From positions 124,001 to 188,000 of the forward strand of contig NZ_BOMG01000039.1 in the NCBI RefSeq assembly GCF_016862075.1: a DNA stretch of 64,000 nt, read 5' to 3'. Shown piece after piece: positions 15,509-23,717 of the stretch. The position numbers and the translations under genes are program-made. Source of the DNA: Actinoplanes couchii. GTDB lineage: Bacteria; Actinomycetota; Actinomycetes; Mycobacteriales; Micromonosporaceae. A model generated the notes under the pieces. The model saw only the letters and a program-made list of their open reading frames with translations. It did not search any database and had not been told where the DNA came from. Each line of letters starts with the position of its first letter. The stretch's first letter is position 1.

Positions 15509-16588
15509 ATGACCGGAGCTGTACACCGTGCCCGCCGGGTGACCATGTGGAGCCTCGCCTGCAGCCTGCTGCTGGGGTGGTTCGGGGCCTTCTCCGGTGT
15601 CGCCACCTCGGTCACCGAGAACCGGTTCGAGCTGGTCCCGGCCATCGCCGCCGGCGTGGGCATGATCGTCTTCAGTGTGGCGATCCTGCTGCTGGTCCGG
15701 GCGGTGTCGGTCGGGTGGACCGGGGATCCCCGCCCCTCCCGGCGATACGCGGCGATCGCCGGGGCGGCGGCGGTGTTCATCATGCTCGTGCAGAACGCCA
15801 GCCCGGCCGGCTGGGGACTGATCGCCATCTGCTGGGTCAGTCTCGCCGCGATCCGCACCGGGCGGGCCGGCACCGTGCTGATCGCTGGCGGCACGGTCGT
15901 CACGTGCAGCGCCCTGTACTGGGTCAATCCCGGGCACGAAGGACTGCCGACCAGGGTTGCCGTGTTCATCTACCTGGTCATGTGCCTGACCCTGCCGTAC
16001 GCCAACCGGCTCTGGATCTGGATCCTCGACCTCACCGAGACGGCCCACGCCGGCAAGGACGCCGAGGCCCGGCTCGCGGTCACCGAGGAACGGCTGCGGT
16101 TCGCCCGCGACCTGCACGACCTCGTCGGCCACAGCCTGTCGGTGATCGCCGTGAAGAGCGAGCTGGCCGGCAAACTGGTCTCCCGTGACGCCGACCGGGC
16201 GGCGAACGAGATGGCCCAGGTCCGCGGGCTGGCCCAGGACGGTCTGCGGCAGATCCGCGAGGCGGTCCGCGGTTACCGGGTGCTGGACCTGGCCGACGAG
16301 ATCGCCAGCGTCCGCGCCATCCTGGAGGCCGACGGCATCCGCTGCACGGTCGACCTGCCGTCCGGCGTCGTCGACCCGGCGGCGGCCGGCCCGCTCGCCT
16401 GGGTGGTCCGCGAGTGCGCCACCAACATCCTGCGGCACAGCTCCGCCACGTGGTGCACGGTGACGCTGCGGGCCGCCGACGGTTCAGCGGTCCTGGAGGT
16501 GGTGAACGACGGAGCCCCCACGACGGCCCAGCCCGGCAACGGTCTGGCAGGCCTCTCCGAACGCCTGACGGCAACAGGCGGCTCCTGA
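15509..16588 (+). CDS. DesK-like sensor histidine kinase (frame interrupted near its C-terminus)
   Basis: 359 aa as read. Five or six N-terminal membrane helices (to about residue 170), a HisKA_3 H-box (RFARDLHDLVGHSLSVIAVK), an N-box (VVRECATNILRHS) and a final G-box (NGLAGLSERLTATGG). TGA 16586-16588 cuts the protein right after this G-box, where the last beta-strand of the ATPase fold is still missing. A one-base shift backward at about 16582 restores the expected continuation (LLTAQPTGDGRFLVRAV), so either a base was lost or the frame shifts. Likely partner: the response regulator at 17280. Signal unknown. Confidence 0.85.
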   Translation: MTGAVHRARRVTMWSLACSLLLGWFGAFSGVATSVTENRFELVPAIAAGVGMIVFSVAILLLVRAVSVGWTGDPRPSRRYAAIAGAAAVFIMLVQNASPAGWGLIAICWVSLAAIRTGRAGTVLIAGGTVVTCSALYWVNPGHEGLPTRVAVFIYLVMCLTLPYANRLWIWILDLTETAHAGKDAEARLAVTEERLRFARDLHDLVGHSLSVIAVKSELAGKLVSRDADRAANEMAQVRGLAQDGLRQIREAVRGYRVLDLADEIASVRAILEADGIRCTVDLPSGVVDPAAAGPLAWVVRECATNILRHSSATWCTVTLRAADGSAVLEVVNDGAPTTAQPGNGLAGLSERLTATGGS

Positions 16589-17283
16589 CGGCCCAGCCCA
16601 CCGGCGACGGCCGCTTCCTGGTCCGCGCGGTGGCTCCGGTCTCGCCTACGCCGCCACCCCGCCCACCAGCCGCCACCCCCACCATTCCGCCGGCCGCGCC
16701 CACCACCCCGCCAGCCCCGGCTCCGCCCGCCACCCCGCCGAACCCGGTTCGGGCCGCCACCCGGCCGAACCCGGCCACGCCCGCCACATCGGTCACTCCG
16801 ATTCCGCCCGCCACCCCGCCGATCCCAGCCACACCCGCCGCAACGGTTGCTCCGGTTTTGTCCGCCACCTTGGTGAGCCCCGCCGCGCCTGTCGTGTCCC
16901 CCGAGCCACCGGCGGCTTTCGGATCCGTTGCGCCAGCCTCGGCCCTCGCGCCCGCCGGGTTTCCCGGTTCCACCTCGCCCACTCCATCCCTCGCGCCCAC
17001 CGTTGCGCCTGGGCCGGTCACGACCAGCGGATCCGCTAAGCCCGCCGCCTCCCTCACGCCCGCCGCCTCTCTCACGCCCGCCGCTTCTCCGGAGTCGTCT
17101 GTTTCTCCTGGGCCGACCGCGTTCCCCGGGCCGACCGCGTTCCCCGGGCAGACCGCATCCCCCGGGCAGACCGCATTTCTCGGGCCGGGTGCTTCTCCCG
17201 CATCGGGCGGGCGCGGTGGGTCCGCCGGGCCCGCTGCGGCTTCCTCATCCCCCGTTTCTCCCGAGCCCGAGGCTGTGCCATGA
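16589..17283 (+). other. Frame-displaced Pro/Ala/Thr-rich tail of the kinase
   Basis: In the frame one base back from the kinase, reading stays open through the missing end of the ATPase fold and then for over 200 residues rich in Pro, Ala, Thr and Ser, ending at TGA 17281-17283, which overlaps the ATG of the response regulator (17280). Stop/start coupling with the regulator is what a real kinase C-terminus would show, so this stretch is probably the displaced end of the kinase, swollen by low-complexity repeats. Nothing else is recognised in these ~690 bases. Confidence 0.6.
17113..17184. repeat. 18-bp tandem repeat in the kinase tail
   Basis: Four consecutive 18-bp units; the first two are identical (CCGACCGCGTTCCCCGGG) and the next two differ at a few positions. 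They read as repeated PTAFPG or QTASPG in the frame of the displaced tail. Confidence 0.85.
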
Positions 17284-17888
17284 CTGAACCGGCCACCATC
17301 CGTGTCCTGCTGGCCGATGATCAGCATCTGATCCGGGAGGCTCTGGCGATGATGCTGGAGTTCGAGGAGGACCTGACCGTGGTCGCGCAGTGCGGTCGCG
17401 GCGACGAGGTGGTGGCGGCGGTCCAGGCGCATCGGCCGGACGTGATCGTGCTGGACATCGAGATGCCCGGACTGGACGGCCTGTCCGTGGCCGAGCAGCT
17501 GCCCGGTCACGCCATGTTGATCCTGAGCACGTTCGCCCGGCCCGGCTACCTGCGCCGGGCGATCGCCGCCGGAGTCCGCGGCTTCATCCCGAAGGACTCC
17601 TCCAGCGCCGAACTCGCCGCCGCCATCCGCAAGATCCACACTGGCGGCCGGTACCTCGACCCGGAACTGGCCGCCTCCGCCATGATGGCCGGCGAGAGCC
17701 CACTCACCGACCGGGAACGCGACACCCTGACCCTGGCCGCTTCCGGCGCCTCGGTCGCCGACATCGCCGCCCGGTTGCACCTGAGCGAGGGAACGGTCCG
17801 CAACTGCCTCTCCAACGCGATCACCAAGCTGGGCGCCGCCAACAGGTTGACCGCCATCCACCAGGCCCAGCGGATGGGGTGGATCTGA
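17280..17888 (+). CDS. NarL/DesR-type response regulator
   Basis: A 202-aa regulator with an N-terminal receiver (acidic pair DDQ, phospho-Asp in VIVLDIEMPGLDG, Lys in PKDSSS) and a C-terminal LuxR helix-turn-helix (LTDRERDTLTLAASGASVAD to LGAANRLTAI). ATG 17280 overlaps the stop of the kinase tail frame. It probably regulates the ABC exporter upstream (context inference). A recurrent hairpin element begins a few bases after its stop codon. Confidence 0.93.
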   Translation: MTEPATIRVLLADDQHLIREALAMMLEFEEDLTVVAQCGRGDEVVAAVQAHRPDVIVLDIEMPGLDGLSVAEQLPGHAMLILSTFARPGYLRRAIAAGVRGFIPKDSSSAELAAAIRKIHTGGRYLDPELAASAMMAGESPLTDRERDTLTLAASGASVADIAARLHLSEGTVRNCLSNAITKLGAANRLTAIHQAQRMGWI

Positions 17889-17894
17889 ACCCGA

Positions 17895-17999
17895 CCTCTT
17901 TCTGGTACGCCGTTCACCTAAACAAACGCACCACCCTGTCACGCCGCGTCCCGCCAGGCAGGCGCCCCGCCCGGACCGCCCGGCGACCGCCGGGCCGAT
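17895..17999 (-). repeat. Recurrent 3' element, copy A
   Basis: From the response regulator stop one reads CCTCTTTCTGGTACGCCG, then the complement of the shared segment, then the stem-loop GCCCGGCGACCGCCGGGC (7-bp arms, 4-base loop). Copies B-E share the order and the orientation relative to the upstream gene end. Confidence 0.7.
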
Positions 18000-18000
18000 G

Positions 18001-18180
18001 CGGCCCGTCATCGCCGACCGGACGGCGAGGCAGCCCCCCACTGCCGACCGGACGGCGAGGCGACCCATCACCGCCGACCGGACAGTGAGGCGACCCATCA
18101 CCGCCGACCGGACAGTGAGGCGACCCGTCACCGCCGACCGGACGGCGAGGCGGCCCGTCACTGGCGACCGAAAGGCGAGG
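18001..18180. repeat. Six tandem 30-bp repeats
   Basis: Six contiguous 30-bp units in exact register at 18001, 18031, 18061, 18091, 18121 and 18151. The units at 18061 and 18091 are identical (each begins CGACCCATCACCGCCGACCG); the others differ by a few bases. There are no spacers, so this is not a CRISPR array. Confidence 0.9.
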
Positions 18181-18234
18181 CGGCCGGGGCCGGGCGAGGT
18201 ATTTCTTTTCGGGCACCGGGTGTGGCGTTTCTGA

Positions 18235-18843
18235 TCAGGGTTTGCCGGGCTCGAAATTTGTGGTCGGAACGGGTTTTCGGGGACGCAAGGTCCGCGTCAA
18301 TGTAGGGATCATCATCGCTGCGGGGATCAGGTGCAGAATCAGTAAGGCGATTACCGTGGTGGGAGCCGCTCCGACCAGGAATGGTGGGAGCAGTGAGATT
18401 GCGGTCAGCGCTGTCGTCGTTGTCGCGAAGTGGCGGGCGGAGCGATGGCTCCATCGGCGGAACGCCGCGGCGATCAGCACGCCTATGATGGAAAAGAAGG
18501 CGGTGACCACTGCGATCCCGGACGCCGGGATCGTCTCGCCGCCTTCCGGGATCGTGAAGGTTACGCCTCCCGCCCGGGCAAGAACGGCGGCGAATGTGGT
18601 GGCCGCCGTCGCCGCAACGGTGGCGATCAGGCCGGTGCCGACCAATTCACGAAAAGGACAATTGCGCAGAATCTCGGCGTCGGCGGTCATTCCGCCTCCC
18701 CTTGAAGGACGATTACGCAGAATCTCGGTGCCAGCGGCCGTGCCGTCTCCCTCTGAAGGACAATTGCGCAGGATCTCGCTGTGGGTGGCCATTCCGTCTC
18801 CGCCTGAAGGACGATTGCGCGGGATCCCGGTGTCGGCTGTCAT
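18235..18843 (-). CDS. DUF6069-like membrane protein with repeated N-terminus
   Basis: A 202-aa protein. The last ~140 residues hold four hydrophobic helices with a TIPxxGI stretch and FFSIIGVLIAAAFRRWSHRS, as in the DUF6069 family of small actinobacterial membrane proteins; function unknown. The first ~60 residues are a 17-residue motif (ILRNCPSEGDGTAAGTE type) repeated more than three times. ATG 18843 has a strong GGAGG 7 nt upstream. A later ATG at 18690, also behind a GGGGAGG, would give a normal-length 151-aa family member, so translation may start at either. Confidence 0.75.
   Translation of the reverse strand: MTADTGIPRNRPSGGDGMATHSEILRNCPSEGDGTAAGTEILRNRPSRGGGMTADAEILRNCPFRELVGTGLIATVAATAATTFAAVLARAGGVTFTIPEGGETIPASGIAVVTAFFSIIGVLIAAAFRRWSHRSARHFATTTTALTAISLLPPFLVGAAPTTVIALLILHLIPAAMMIPTLTRTLRPRKPVPTTNFEPGKP
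18645..18836. repeat. 51-bp tandem repeat at the start of the DUF6069 gene
   Basis: Between three and four degenerate 51-bp units, each holding the complement of an ATCCTGCGCAATTGTCCTTC-like stretch followed by a purine-rich Shine-Dalgarno-like segment and in several units an ATG. The repeat therefore multiplies a ribosome binding site plus start codon and stays in frame. Confidence 0.8.
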
Positions 18844-18914
18844 GTTTTTGCCTCCTGGAGTCCATGCGGGAACGGCTGCGGAACTGATGGCCGCAGCCGT
18901 TTTGCCGTCGAGAG

Positions 18915-20096
18915 TTATGCGGGGAGGCGGGCCGGGAGGTCGAGGCCTGCGAATCTGTCGCTGTGGAAGGTGTGGATCTCGGTGATCTTGCCGGCGGTGA
19001 TGCGCAGGACGTCCAGCGTCAGCGGCAGGTATGCGCCTTCCGTCTCGCGCCAGTGGTAGAACGCCACGGCCGGCTGCCTGTTCACCGAGGTGGGGATCGC
19101 CTGTAGGCCGGTCATGCCCTCGAAACCGTCGTCGATCCAGTTCTTCACCACGTTGTCCCGGCCGATGTGCAGGCCCGGGGTGGGTGGCATCGACGCGCGC
19201 ACGTCGTGGCGGAGCAACGCGGTCAGGGCCGGGATGTCGGTGGCCACGCTGGCGTCGGTAAAGCGGCGCACCAGGTCGCGCGTGGCGGGGTCGAGCGCAC
19301 TCAGCCCGGTGCCACCCAACCCGGTGGCACCCGAGCCTGCGGCGGCAGAGGCCGACCCGACGGTGGCATCCGAGCCGGTAGCGGCGGTCGGGCCGGCCGC
19401 AGTGGGGCCCGAGCCGGCGGCGTTGAGGCCTGAGCCGGCGGCGTTGAGGCCTGAGCCGGCGGCGGTCGGGCCCGATCCGGTTGCGGTGGGGCCCGAGCCG
19501 GTGACGGTTGCGGTGGGAGCCGAACCTGAGCCGGTGGTGGAGGCCGGGTCTGTGGTCGGCCAGTTCTGGCGGTCGGTGGGCAGGTGTTCTCGCATGCCGG
19601 CCCGGGCCCTCTGCAGTGCGCTGTTCACCGAATTGACCGAGTCGCCCAGCAGGTCGGCCACATCTTTCGCCGGCCAACCCAGCAGATCGCGGAGGATCAG
19701 CACAGCCCTCGGGCGCGGGGCCAGGTGCTGGACCGCCACCACGTACGCCAGCTCGATCGTCTCCCGCGCGATGGCCAGGGCCTCCGGCTGTTCGTCCAAC
19801 AGCCGGTCGGGGTACGGCTGCAGCCACTGGACCTCGCCTCCGACGGCCGGTTCCGGGCGCACCTTGGCCAGCAGGTCCAGGCAGGCGTTGGTGGCGATCC
19901 GGTACAGCCAGGCCCGGAACGTCGACCGGCCCTCGAACGTCTCCCGGCGGCGCCACGCCCGCAGGAACGTCTCCTGCACGGTGTCCTCGGCGTCCTCGAA
20001 CGAGCCGAGCATCCGGTAGCAGTGCACGTGCAGCTCCCGCCGGTGCTGTTCGGCCAGCGCCGAGAAGTCCGTGTCCGTCAGTTCCACGCCCACCAT
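18915..20096 (-). CDS. ECF sigma factor with C-terminal SnoaL-like domain (SigJ/ECF41 type)
   Basis: A 393-aa extracytoplasmic-function sigma factor. Region 2 (HVHCYRMLGSFEDAEDTVQE) and region 4 (PRAVLILRDLLGWPAKDVAD) are clear; after a linker, residues from about 280 form a SnoaL-like domain (ALLRHDVRASMPPTPGLHIG) ending in the family's conserved C-terminal pattern. In such factors the SnoaL domain tunes activity in place of a separate anti-sigma. The linker is a ~75-residue run of 7-residue repeats (AAGSGLN type) absent from typical members. ATG 20096 has GGAGG 5 nt upstream; the frame is open 17 codons further. Confidence 0.92.
   Translation of the reverse strand: MVGVELTDTDFSALAEQHRRELHVHCYRMLGSFEDAEDTVQETFLRAWRRRETFEGRSTFRAWLYRIATNACLDLLAKVRPEPAVGGEVQWLQPYPDRLLDEQPEALAIARETIELAYVVAVQHLAPRPRAVLILRDLLGWPAKDVADLLGDSVNSVNSALQRARAGMREHLPTDRQNWPTTDPASTTGSGSAPTATVTGSGPTATGSGPTAAGSGLNAAGSGLNAAGSGPTAAGPTAATGSDATVGSASAAAGSGATGLGGTGLSALDPATRDLVRRFTDASVATDIPALTALLRHDVRASMPPTPGLHIGRDNVVKNWIDDGFEGMTGLQAIPTSVNRQPAVAFYHWRETEGAYLPLTLDVLRITAGKITEIHTFHSDRFAGLDLPARLPA
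19400..19515. repeat. 21-bp tandem repeat in the sigma-factor linker
   Basis: Two identical adjoining 21-bp units (19411-19431 and 19432-19452, each starting GAGCCGGCGGCGTTGAGGCC) lie among several diverged copies. They encode the Ala-Ala-Gly-Ser-Gly-Leu-Asn repeats between the sigma and SnoaL parts. Confidence 0.8.
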
Positions 20097-20159
20097 GTCA
20101 TCCTCCGCCCGTCGTGTTCTTTCGTCAGGTATGACGGCGGCTGTCACCGGAACTCATCA

Positions 20160-20179
20160 CCGGCTCACCGGTGAGCCGG
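20160..20179. promoter_or_regulatory. 20-bp perfect palindrome upstream of the ECF sigma gene
   Basis: CCGGCTCACCGGTGAGCCGG is fully self-complementary and sits 64 bp upstream of the sigma-factor start codon, followed by short GAGCCGG-type repeats. It could be an operator or an RNA hairpin; no matching regulator is evident. Confidence 0.4.
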
Positions 20180-20211
20180 CGAGCCGCTGAGCCGCTGAGC
20201 CGGCGAGCCGG

Positions 20212-20324
20212 TGACGGGCGCTCTCCGCCCGGCGGTCGCCGGGCGGTCCGGGCGGACCGCCCACCTCGCGATGACGGAACGTGACGTGCCGGTGCGGTTG
20301 TGGGAGGTGTTCGGCGTACCGGAG
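20212..20324 (+). repeat. Recurrent 3' element, copy B
   Basis: Contains the hairpins GCCCGGCGGTCGCCGGGC and GGGCGGTCC-GGGC-GGACCGCCC (perfect 9-bp arms), then GTGCCGGTGCGGTTGTGG (20286-20303) and GTTCGGCGTACC (20309-20320), ending 4 bp from the stop codon of the minus-strand oxidoreductase. The last two blocks are identical in copy D. Confidence 0.75.
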
Positions 20325-22463
20325 TCAGAGGGGTTTGATCGTGATCGGAATGCCGTTGAGGACGCTGTTGCCGGACAGCGGGTCGATCACCAGTTCGTCG
20401 GTGAGGATGTTCGAGTTGACGCCCGGTGCGGTGGCGGCGACCGACAGGCGGACGCCGGGCAGGTCGTGGCCCCAGCCGTGCGGCAGGCTGGCGACGCCGG
20501 GCATCACCGCGCCGGTCACCTCGACCGTGGCGGTGAGCGTGCCGGCCCGCGAGGTGACTTCGGCGCTGCTGCCGTCGGCGAGCGCCAGCCGGGCCGCGTC
20601 CGCCGGGTTGACCTGCAGCGTGCAGCGCGATCGGCCTTTGACCAGGGCCGGGACGTTGTGCATCCAGCTGTTGTTGGAGCGCAGGTGGCGGCGGCCGATC
20701 AGCACCATGTCGTCGCGGCGGCGGCCCAGCGACGCCAGCAGCCGGGCGGCCTCGGCGGCCAGTGGCGGCGCGCAGAGTTCGACCTTGCCGGAGGCGGTGC
20801 GCAGGACGCCCGGGATCCGCGGCTGCAATGGACCGAGGTCGATGCCGTGCGGGGCGTCCAGCAGCTGCCGCAGTGACAGTCCGTAGGCGCCGGTCCGCAG
20901 GGCCACGTCGAGCAGCCGTTCGGCCGGGCGGTCGCCTGTCACGTCGGCCGGGTCGAGGTCCGGGGCCCGTTTCAGCGCCTGCCGCAGCAGATGATCGTGG
21001 AACAGCGCGGGATCATCGTCCGGCTGACCGGAAAGGATCAGGGAGAGCCGGGCCAGCAGATCGCATTCGTCGGGGACGCCGGGTTCGGGCGGCAGGACCG
21101 GCGGGGAGTACGCCGCGAAGTTGCGCACCGACAGGGTCAGGAACGCGAAGTCGTAGTGGCCCTTGCGCACCGAGTCGGTCGGCGGCAGCACCACGTCGGC
21201 GTGCCGGGTGGTCTCGTTCAGGTACGGGTCGACGCTGACCATGAAGTCCAGGCCGGACAGCGCACGGTCCAGGCGGCCACTGTTCGGAGTGGACAGCACC
21301 GGGTTCCCGGCCACCGTGATCAAGGCTCTGACCTGGCCGTCGCCGGGGGTCTCGATCTCGTCGGCCAGAGTCGCGACAGGCAGTTCGCCCTTGATCTCGG
21401 GCAGGCCGCGGACCCGGCTGTGCCAGCGGCCGGTGCGGAACCCCCTACCGGGGCGGGCCGCGCCGGACGTGTGCGCGGCCAGGGGGAACATCACGCCGCC
21501 GGGGCGGTCCAGGTTGCCGGTCAGGATGTTGACCACGTCGACCAGCCAGCTCGTCAGGGTGCCGAACTCGACCGTGCAGGTGCCGATGCGGCCGTAGACG
21601 GCGGCGGTTGGGGCGGTGGCGAGTTCTCGAGCCAGTGTCCGGATTCGATCTTCCGGAATGCCGCAGATGTCGGCGGCGATCGACGGCGGGAAGTCCGCGG
21701 CCAGCGCGCGCACCGCGTCGACGCCGAGCACGTGTCCGGAAATATCCCCTAAATCGGTCAGCCCCTCGGCGAACAGCGTGTGGACGATCGCGAACAACAG
21801 CAGGGCATCCGTGCCCGGAAATATCAGGATGTAGTCGGTCGCGGCCTCGGCCGTCCGTGTCCGCCGCGGATCCACCACCACGAACTTCCCACCCCGGCGC
21901 CGCAACGCCTTGAGCCGCCCCGGAAAGTCGGCCGCGGTGGCCAGACTCCCGTTGGACTCCCACGGGTTGGCACCGAGAATCAGCAGGAAATCGGTCCGAT
22001 CCAGGTCAGGAACCGGGATCACGTTGGGATTACCGAACAGGTAGCCGCAAGAAACATGCTTGGGCATCTGATCGACGGTGCTCGCCGAGTACACGTTCTG
22101 GCTACCGAGCGCCCGGATCAACGGCGGAACGTAGAGCCCACCGGACATGGTGTGCGCGTTCGGATTGCCGAGATAGAGCGCGACCGCGTCCGGCCCGTAC
22201 CGCTCGACGACCGGCCGGAGCCCGTCACGAACCGCCCGGAAGGCCTCCTCCCAGCCCACCTCGACACCCTTCACCAGTGGCCGCCGGAGCCGATCCGGAT
22301 CGTCACTGAGCTGCCCGAACGTGGCGCCTTTGGGGCAGACGAAGCCGTGACTGAAGACGTGGTCACGGTCGCCGCGGGCGGCGGTCACCCGCTCGCCGTC
22401 GACGGTCAGTTCCAGGCCGCAGGCGGCCTCGCAGAGCGGGCATGTCCGGTACGCGGTCCGCAC
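20325..22463 (-). CDS. Molybdopterin oxidoreductase (bis-MGD, [4Fe-4S] type)
   Basis: A 712-aa catalytic subunit of the DMSO-reductase/formate-dehydrogenase superfamily. An N-terminal cluster motif CPLCEAACGL with a distal CPKG Cys should ligate a 4Fe-4S centre; the cofactor-binding body follows (GANPWESNGS, VVVDPRRTRTA, PPTDSVRKGHYDF), and the C-terminal molybdopterin dinucleotide-binding fold starts near residue 590 (MVLIGRRHLRSNNSWMHNVP). No twin-arginine signal is visible, so it is probably cytoplasmic. A Cys in HVSCGYLFGNPN may be the Mo ligand (inference). GTG 22463 has AGGAGG 6 nt upstream. No small subunit or maturation gene adjoins; substrate unknown. Confidence 0.9.
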   Translation of the reverse strand: MRTAYRTCPLCEAACGLELTVDGERVTAARGDRDHVFSHGFVCPKGATFGQLSDDPDRLRRPLVKGVEVGWEEAFRAVRDGLRPVVERYGPDAVALYLGNPNAHTMSGGLYVPPLIRALGSQNVYSASTVDQMPKHVSCGYLFGNPNVIPVPDLDRTDFLLILGANPWESNGSLATAADFPGRLKALRRRGGKFVVVDPRRTRTAEAATDYILIFPGTDALLLFAIVHTLFAEGLTDLGDISGHVLGVDAVRALAADFPPSIAADICGIPEDRIRTLARELATAPTAAVYGRIGTCTVEFGTLTSWLVDVVNILTGNLDRPGGVMFPLAAHTSGAARPGRGFRTGRWHSRVRGLPEIKGELPVATLADEIETPGDGQVRALITVAGNPVLSTPNSGRLDRALSGLDFMVSVDPYLNETTRHADVVLPPTDSVRKGHYDFAFLTLSVRNFAAYSPPVLPPEPGVPDECDLLARLSLILSGQPDDDPALFHDHLLRQALKRAPDLDPADVTGDRPAERLLDVALRTGAYGLSLRQLLDAPHGIDLGPLQPRIPGVLRTASGKVELCAPPLAAEAARLLASLGRRRDDMVLIGRRHLRSNNSWMHNVPALVKGRSRCTLQVNPADAARLALADGSSAEVTSRAGTLTATVEVTGAVMPGVASLPHGWGHDLPGVRLSVAATAPGVNSNILTDELVIDPLSGNSVLNGIPITIKPL

Positions 22464-22542
22464 AGTCAGCCTCCTGGGCAGAATCGGGACACGAATTCAC
22501 GAAATCCTGAAAGAACCGTACGCCTGCCGGACATGTACGAAA

Positions 22543-23118
22543 GTGGATCATGTGAACGTGGACACGCGTCGTACGCGGTTCGAGAGACTCGCCCCGGAGG
22601 TGATCGATGCCGTGCGCCGCTATCTGGCCCGGCGCACCGATCCGGCGACCGCCGACGACGTGCTGTCGGAGACTCTCCTGGTCTGCTGGCGGCGCCTGGA
22701 CGAGATACCGGAGGAGCACCTCCCCTGGGCGTACGGCGTGGCGAGGAACTGTCTGGCGAACGCCGAACGCGGGTACCGCCGCCAGTTCCGCCTGCTGTCC
22801 CGGCTCGCCCGGCTGGACCCGCCGCCGTCGCAAACGGTCGACGGCCCGGAGCAAACGGTCGACGGCCCGGAGACAGAAGACGACGATCTCACGCAAGCCA
22901 TGAAGGAACTGACCGTCAAGGACGCCGAGATCCTGCGCCTGTGGGCCTGGGAGGATCTGCCGCCCGCCCAGATCGCGACGGTCATGGGGATCACCGCGAA
23001 CGCCGCCTCGATCCGTCTGCACCGGGCGAAGCAGAAACTTCGCGACGCGTTGGAGAAAAACCGAAAGAACGGCGACCGCGCCGGACATGAGCAGCCGACA
23101 GAGAGGAGACGGTCGTGA
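22543..23118 (+). CDS. ECF-like RNA polymerase sigma factor
   Basis: 191 aa. Region 2 (TADDVLSETLLVCWRRLDEI, then LPWAYGVARNCLANAERG) and region 4 (LTVKDAEILRLWAWEDLPPA to NAASIRLHRAKQKLR) are recognisable. A 21-bp duplication repeats QTVDGPE in the linker. GTG 22543 is taken as start; GTG 22552 is also possible. Its stop overlaps the GTG of the next gene, which encodes a membrane-anchored protein in the position of an anti-sigma factor. Confidence 0.9.
   Translation: MDHVNVDTRRTRFERLAPEVIDAVRRYLARRTDPATADDVLSETLLVCWRRLDEIPEEHLPWAYGVARNCLANAERGYRRQFRLLSRLARLDPPPSQTVDGPEQTVDGPETEDDDLTQAMKELTVKDAEILRLWAWEDLPPAQIATVMGITANAASIRLHRAKQKLRDALEKNRKNGDRAGHEQPTERRRS
22831..22872. repeat. 21-bp perfect tandem duplication
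   Basis: Two identical 21-bp units (22831-22851 and 22852-22872, each starting CAAACGGTCGACGGCCCGGA) duplicate QTVDGPE in the linker between sigma regions 2 and 4. Confidence 0.9.
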
Positions 23119-23717
23119 ACGACGACGACGATCTGCGGGAGCGACTGCGCCACGCGGACCCGGCGGCATCGCTCCCACCGGCCGCTCCGGACCAGGTTCG
23201 GCAGCTCACGGAGGAAGTCATGTCCCGCAACCACACCCGCCGGTGGGCGCTGCCCGTCGCCGCCGCTCTCGTGCTGCTCGCCGGCGGCACGGCGTGGGCG
23301 ATGACGAGGCCGGCCCCGGTCGAGGTGCCCACCGCGATCGCCACTGAGCGGCCCGACTCGACCGGGAGGACCGACCTCACCGACAAGACGGTCACGCTCA
23401 CCGCGAACGGCGCCGCCGCGAAATGCATCGAGCCCACCGCGGACCGCCTGTCCGAGATCTCGGACTTCGCCTTCGAAGGTACGGTCGGCAAGGTCGAGAA
23501 CGACGTCGTCACCCTCGACGTGACCAAGGTGTTCCGCGGCGACCCGGCCACCACCGTCCAGGTCGAACAGTCCGCCGACCACTCGGAGGCCAACGAGAAG
23601 TTCGCGGTCGGCAAGAGCTACCTGGTCGCCGCCGCGGAGGGCCGGGTGCTGATCTGCGGTTACACCGGCCCGACCGACGGGTTCGGCCTGCGCGACCTTT
23701 ACGAAGCGGCTTTCTGA
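23115..23717 (+). CDS. Membrane-anchored protein paired with the sigma factor, possible anti-sigma
   Basis: A 200-aa protein with an acidic N-terminus, an arginine-rich stretch, one transmembrane helix (WALPVAAALVLLAGGTAWAM, about residues 44-63) and an extracytoplasmic domain with two Cys (about residues 103 and 184) and a beta-rich pattern (FEGTVGKVENDVVTLDVTKV). GTG 23115 overlaps the sigma-factor stop. Sigma binding by the short N-terminal part is inferred from position and topology only; no ZAS Cys/His motif is present. Its 3' end overlaps the convergent DUF3159 gene by 19 bp. Confidence 0.75.
   Translation: MNDDDDLRERLRHADPAASLPPAAPDQVRQLTEEVMSRNHTRRWALPVAAALVLLAGGTAWAMTRPAPVEVPTAIATERPDSTGRTDLTDKTVTLTANGAAAKCIEPTADRLSEISDFAFEGTVGKVENDVVTLDVTKVFRGDPATTVQVEQSADHSEANEKFAVGKSYLVAAAEGRVLICGYTGPTDGFGLRDLYEAAF

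Larger units (their letters stand above)
17889..18234. other. Intergenic region: 3' element copy A and 30-bp tandem repeats
   Basis: No convincing gene in these ~345 bases. The first ~105 bases hold one copy of the recurrent 3' element, the next 180 six tandem 30-bp units. Open frames on both strands here come only from the stop-free repeats (repeated Arg/Pro/Thr or Gly/Asp/Pro) and have no ribosome binding site. Confidence 0.7.

Noticed and set aside
18001..18180. CRISPR array
   Set aside because: The 30-bp units are contiguous with no unique spacers, and there are no cas genes.
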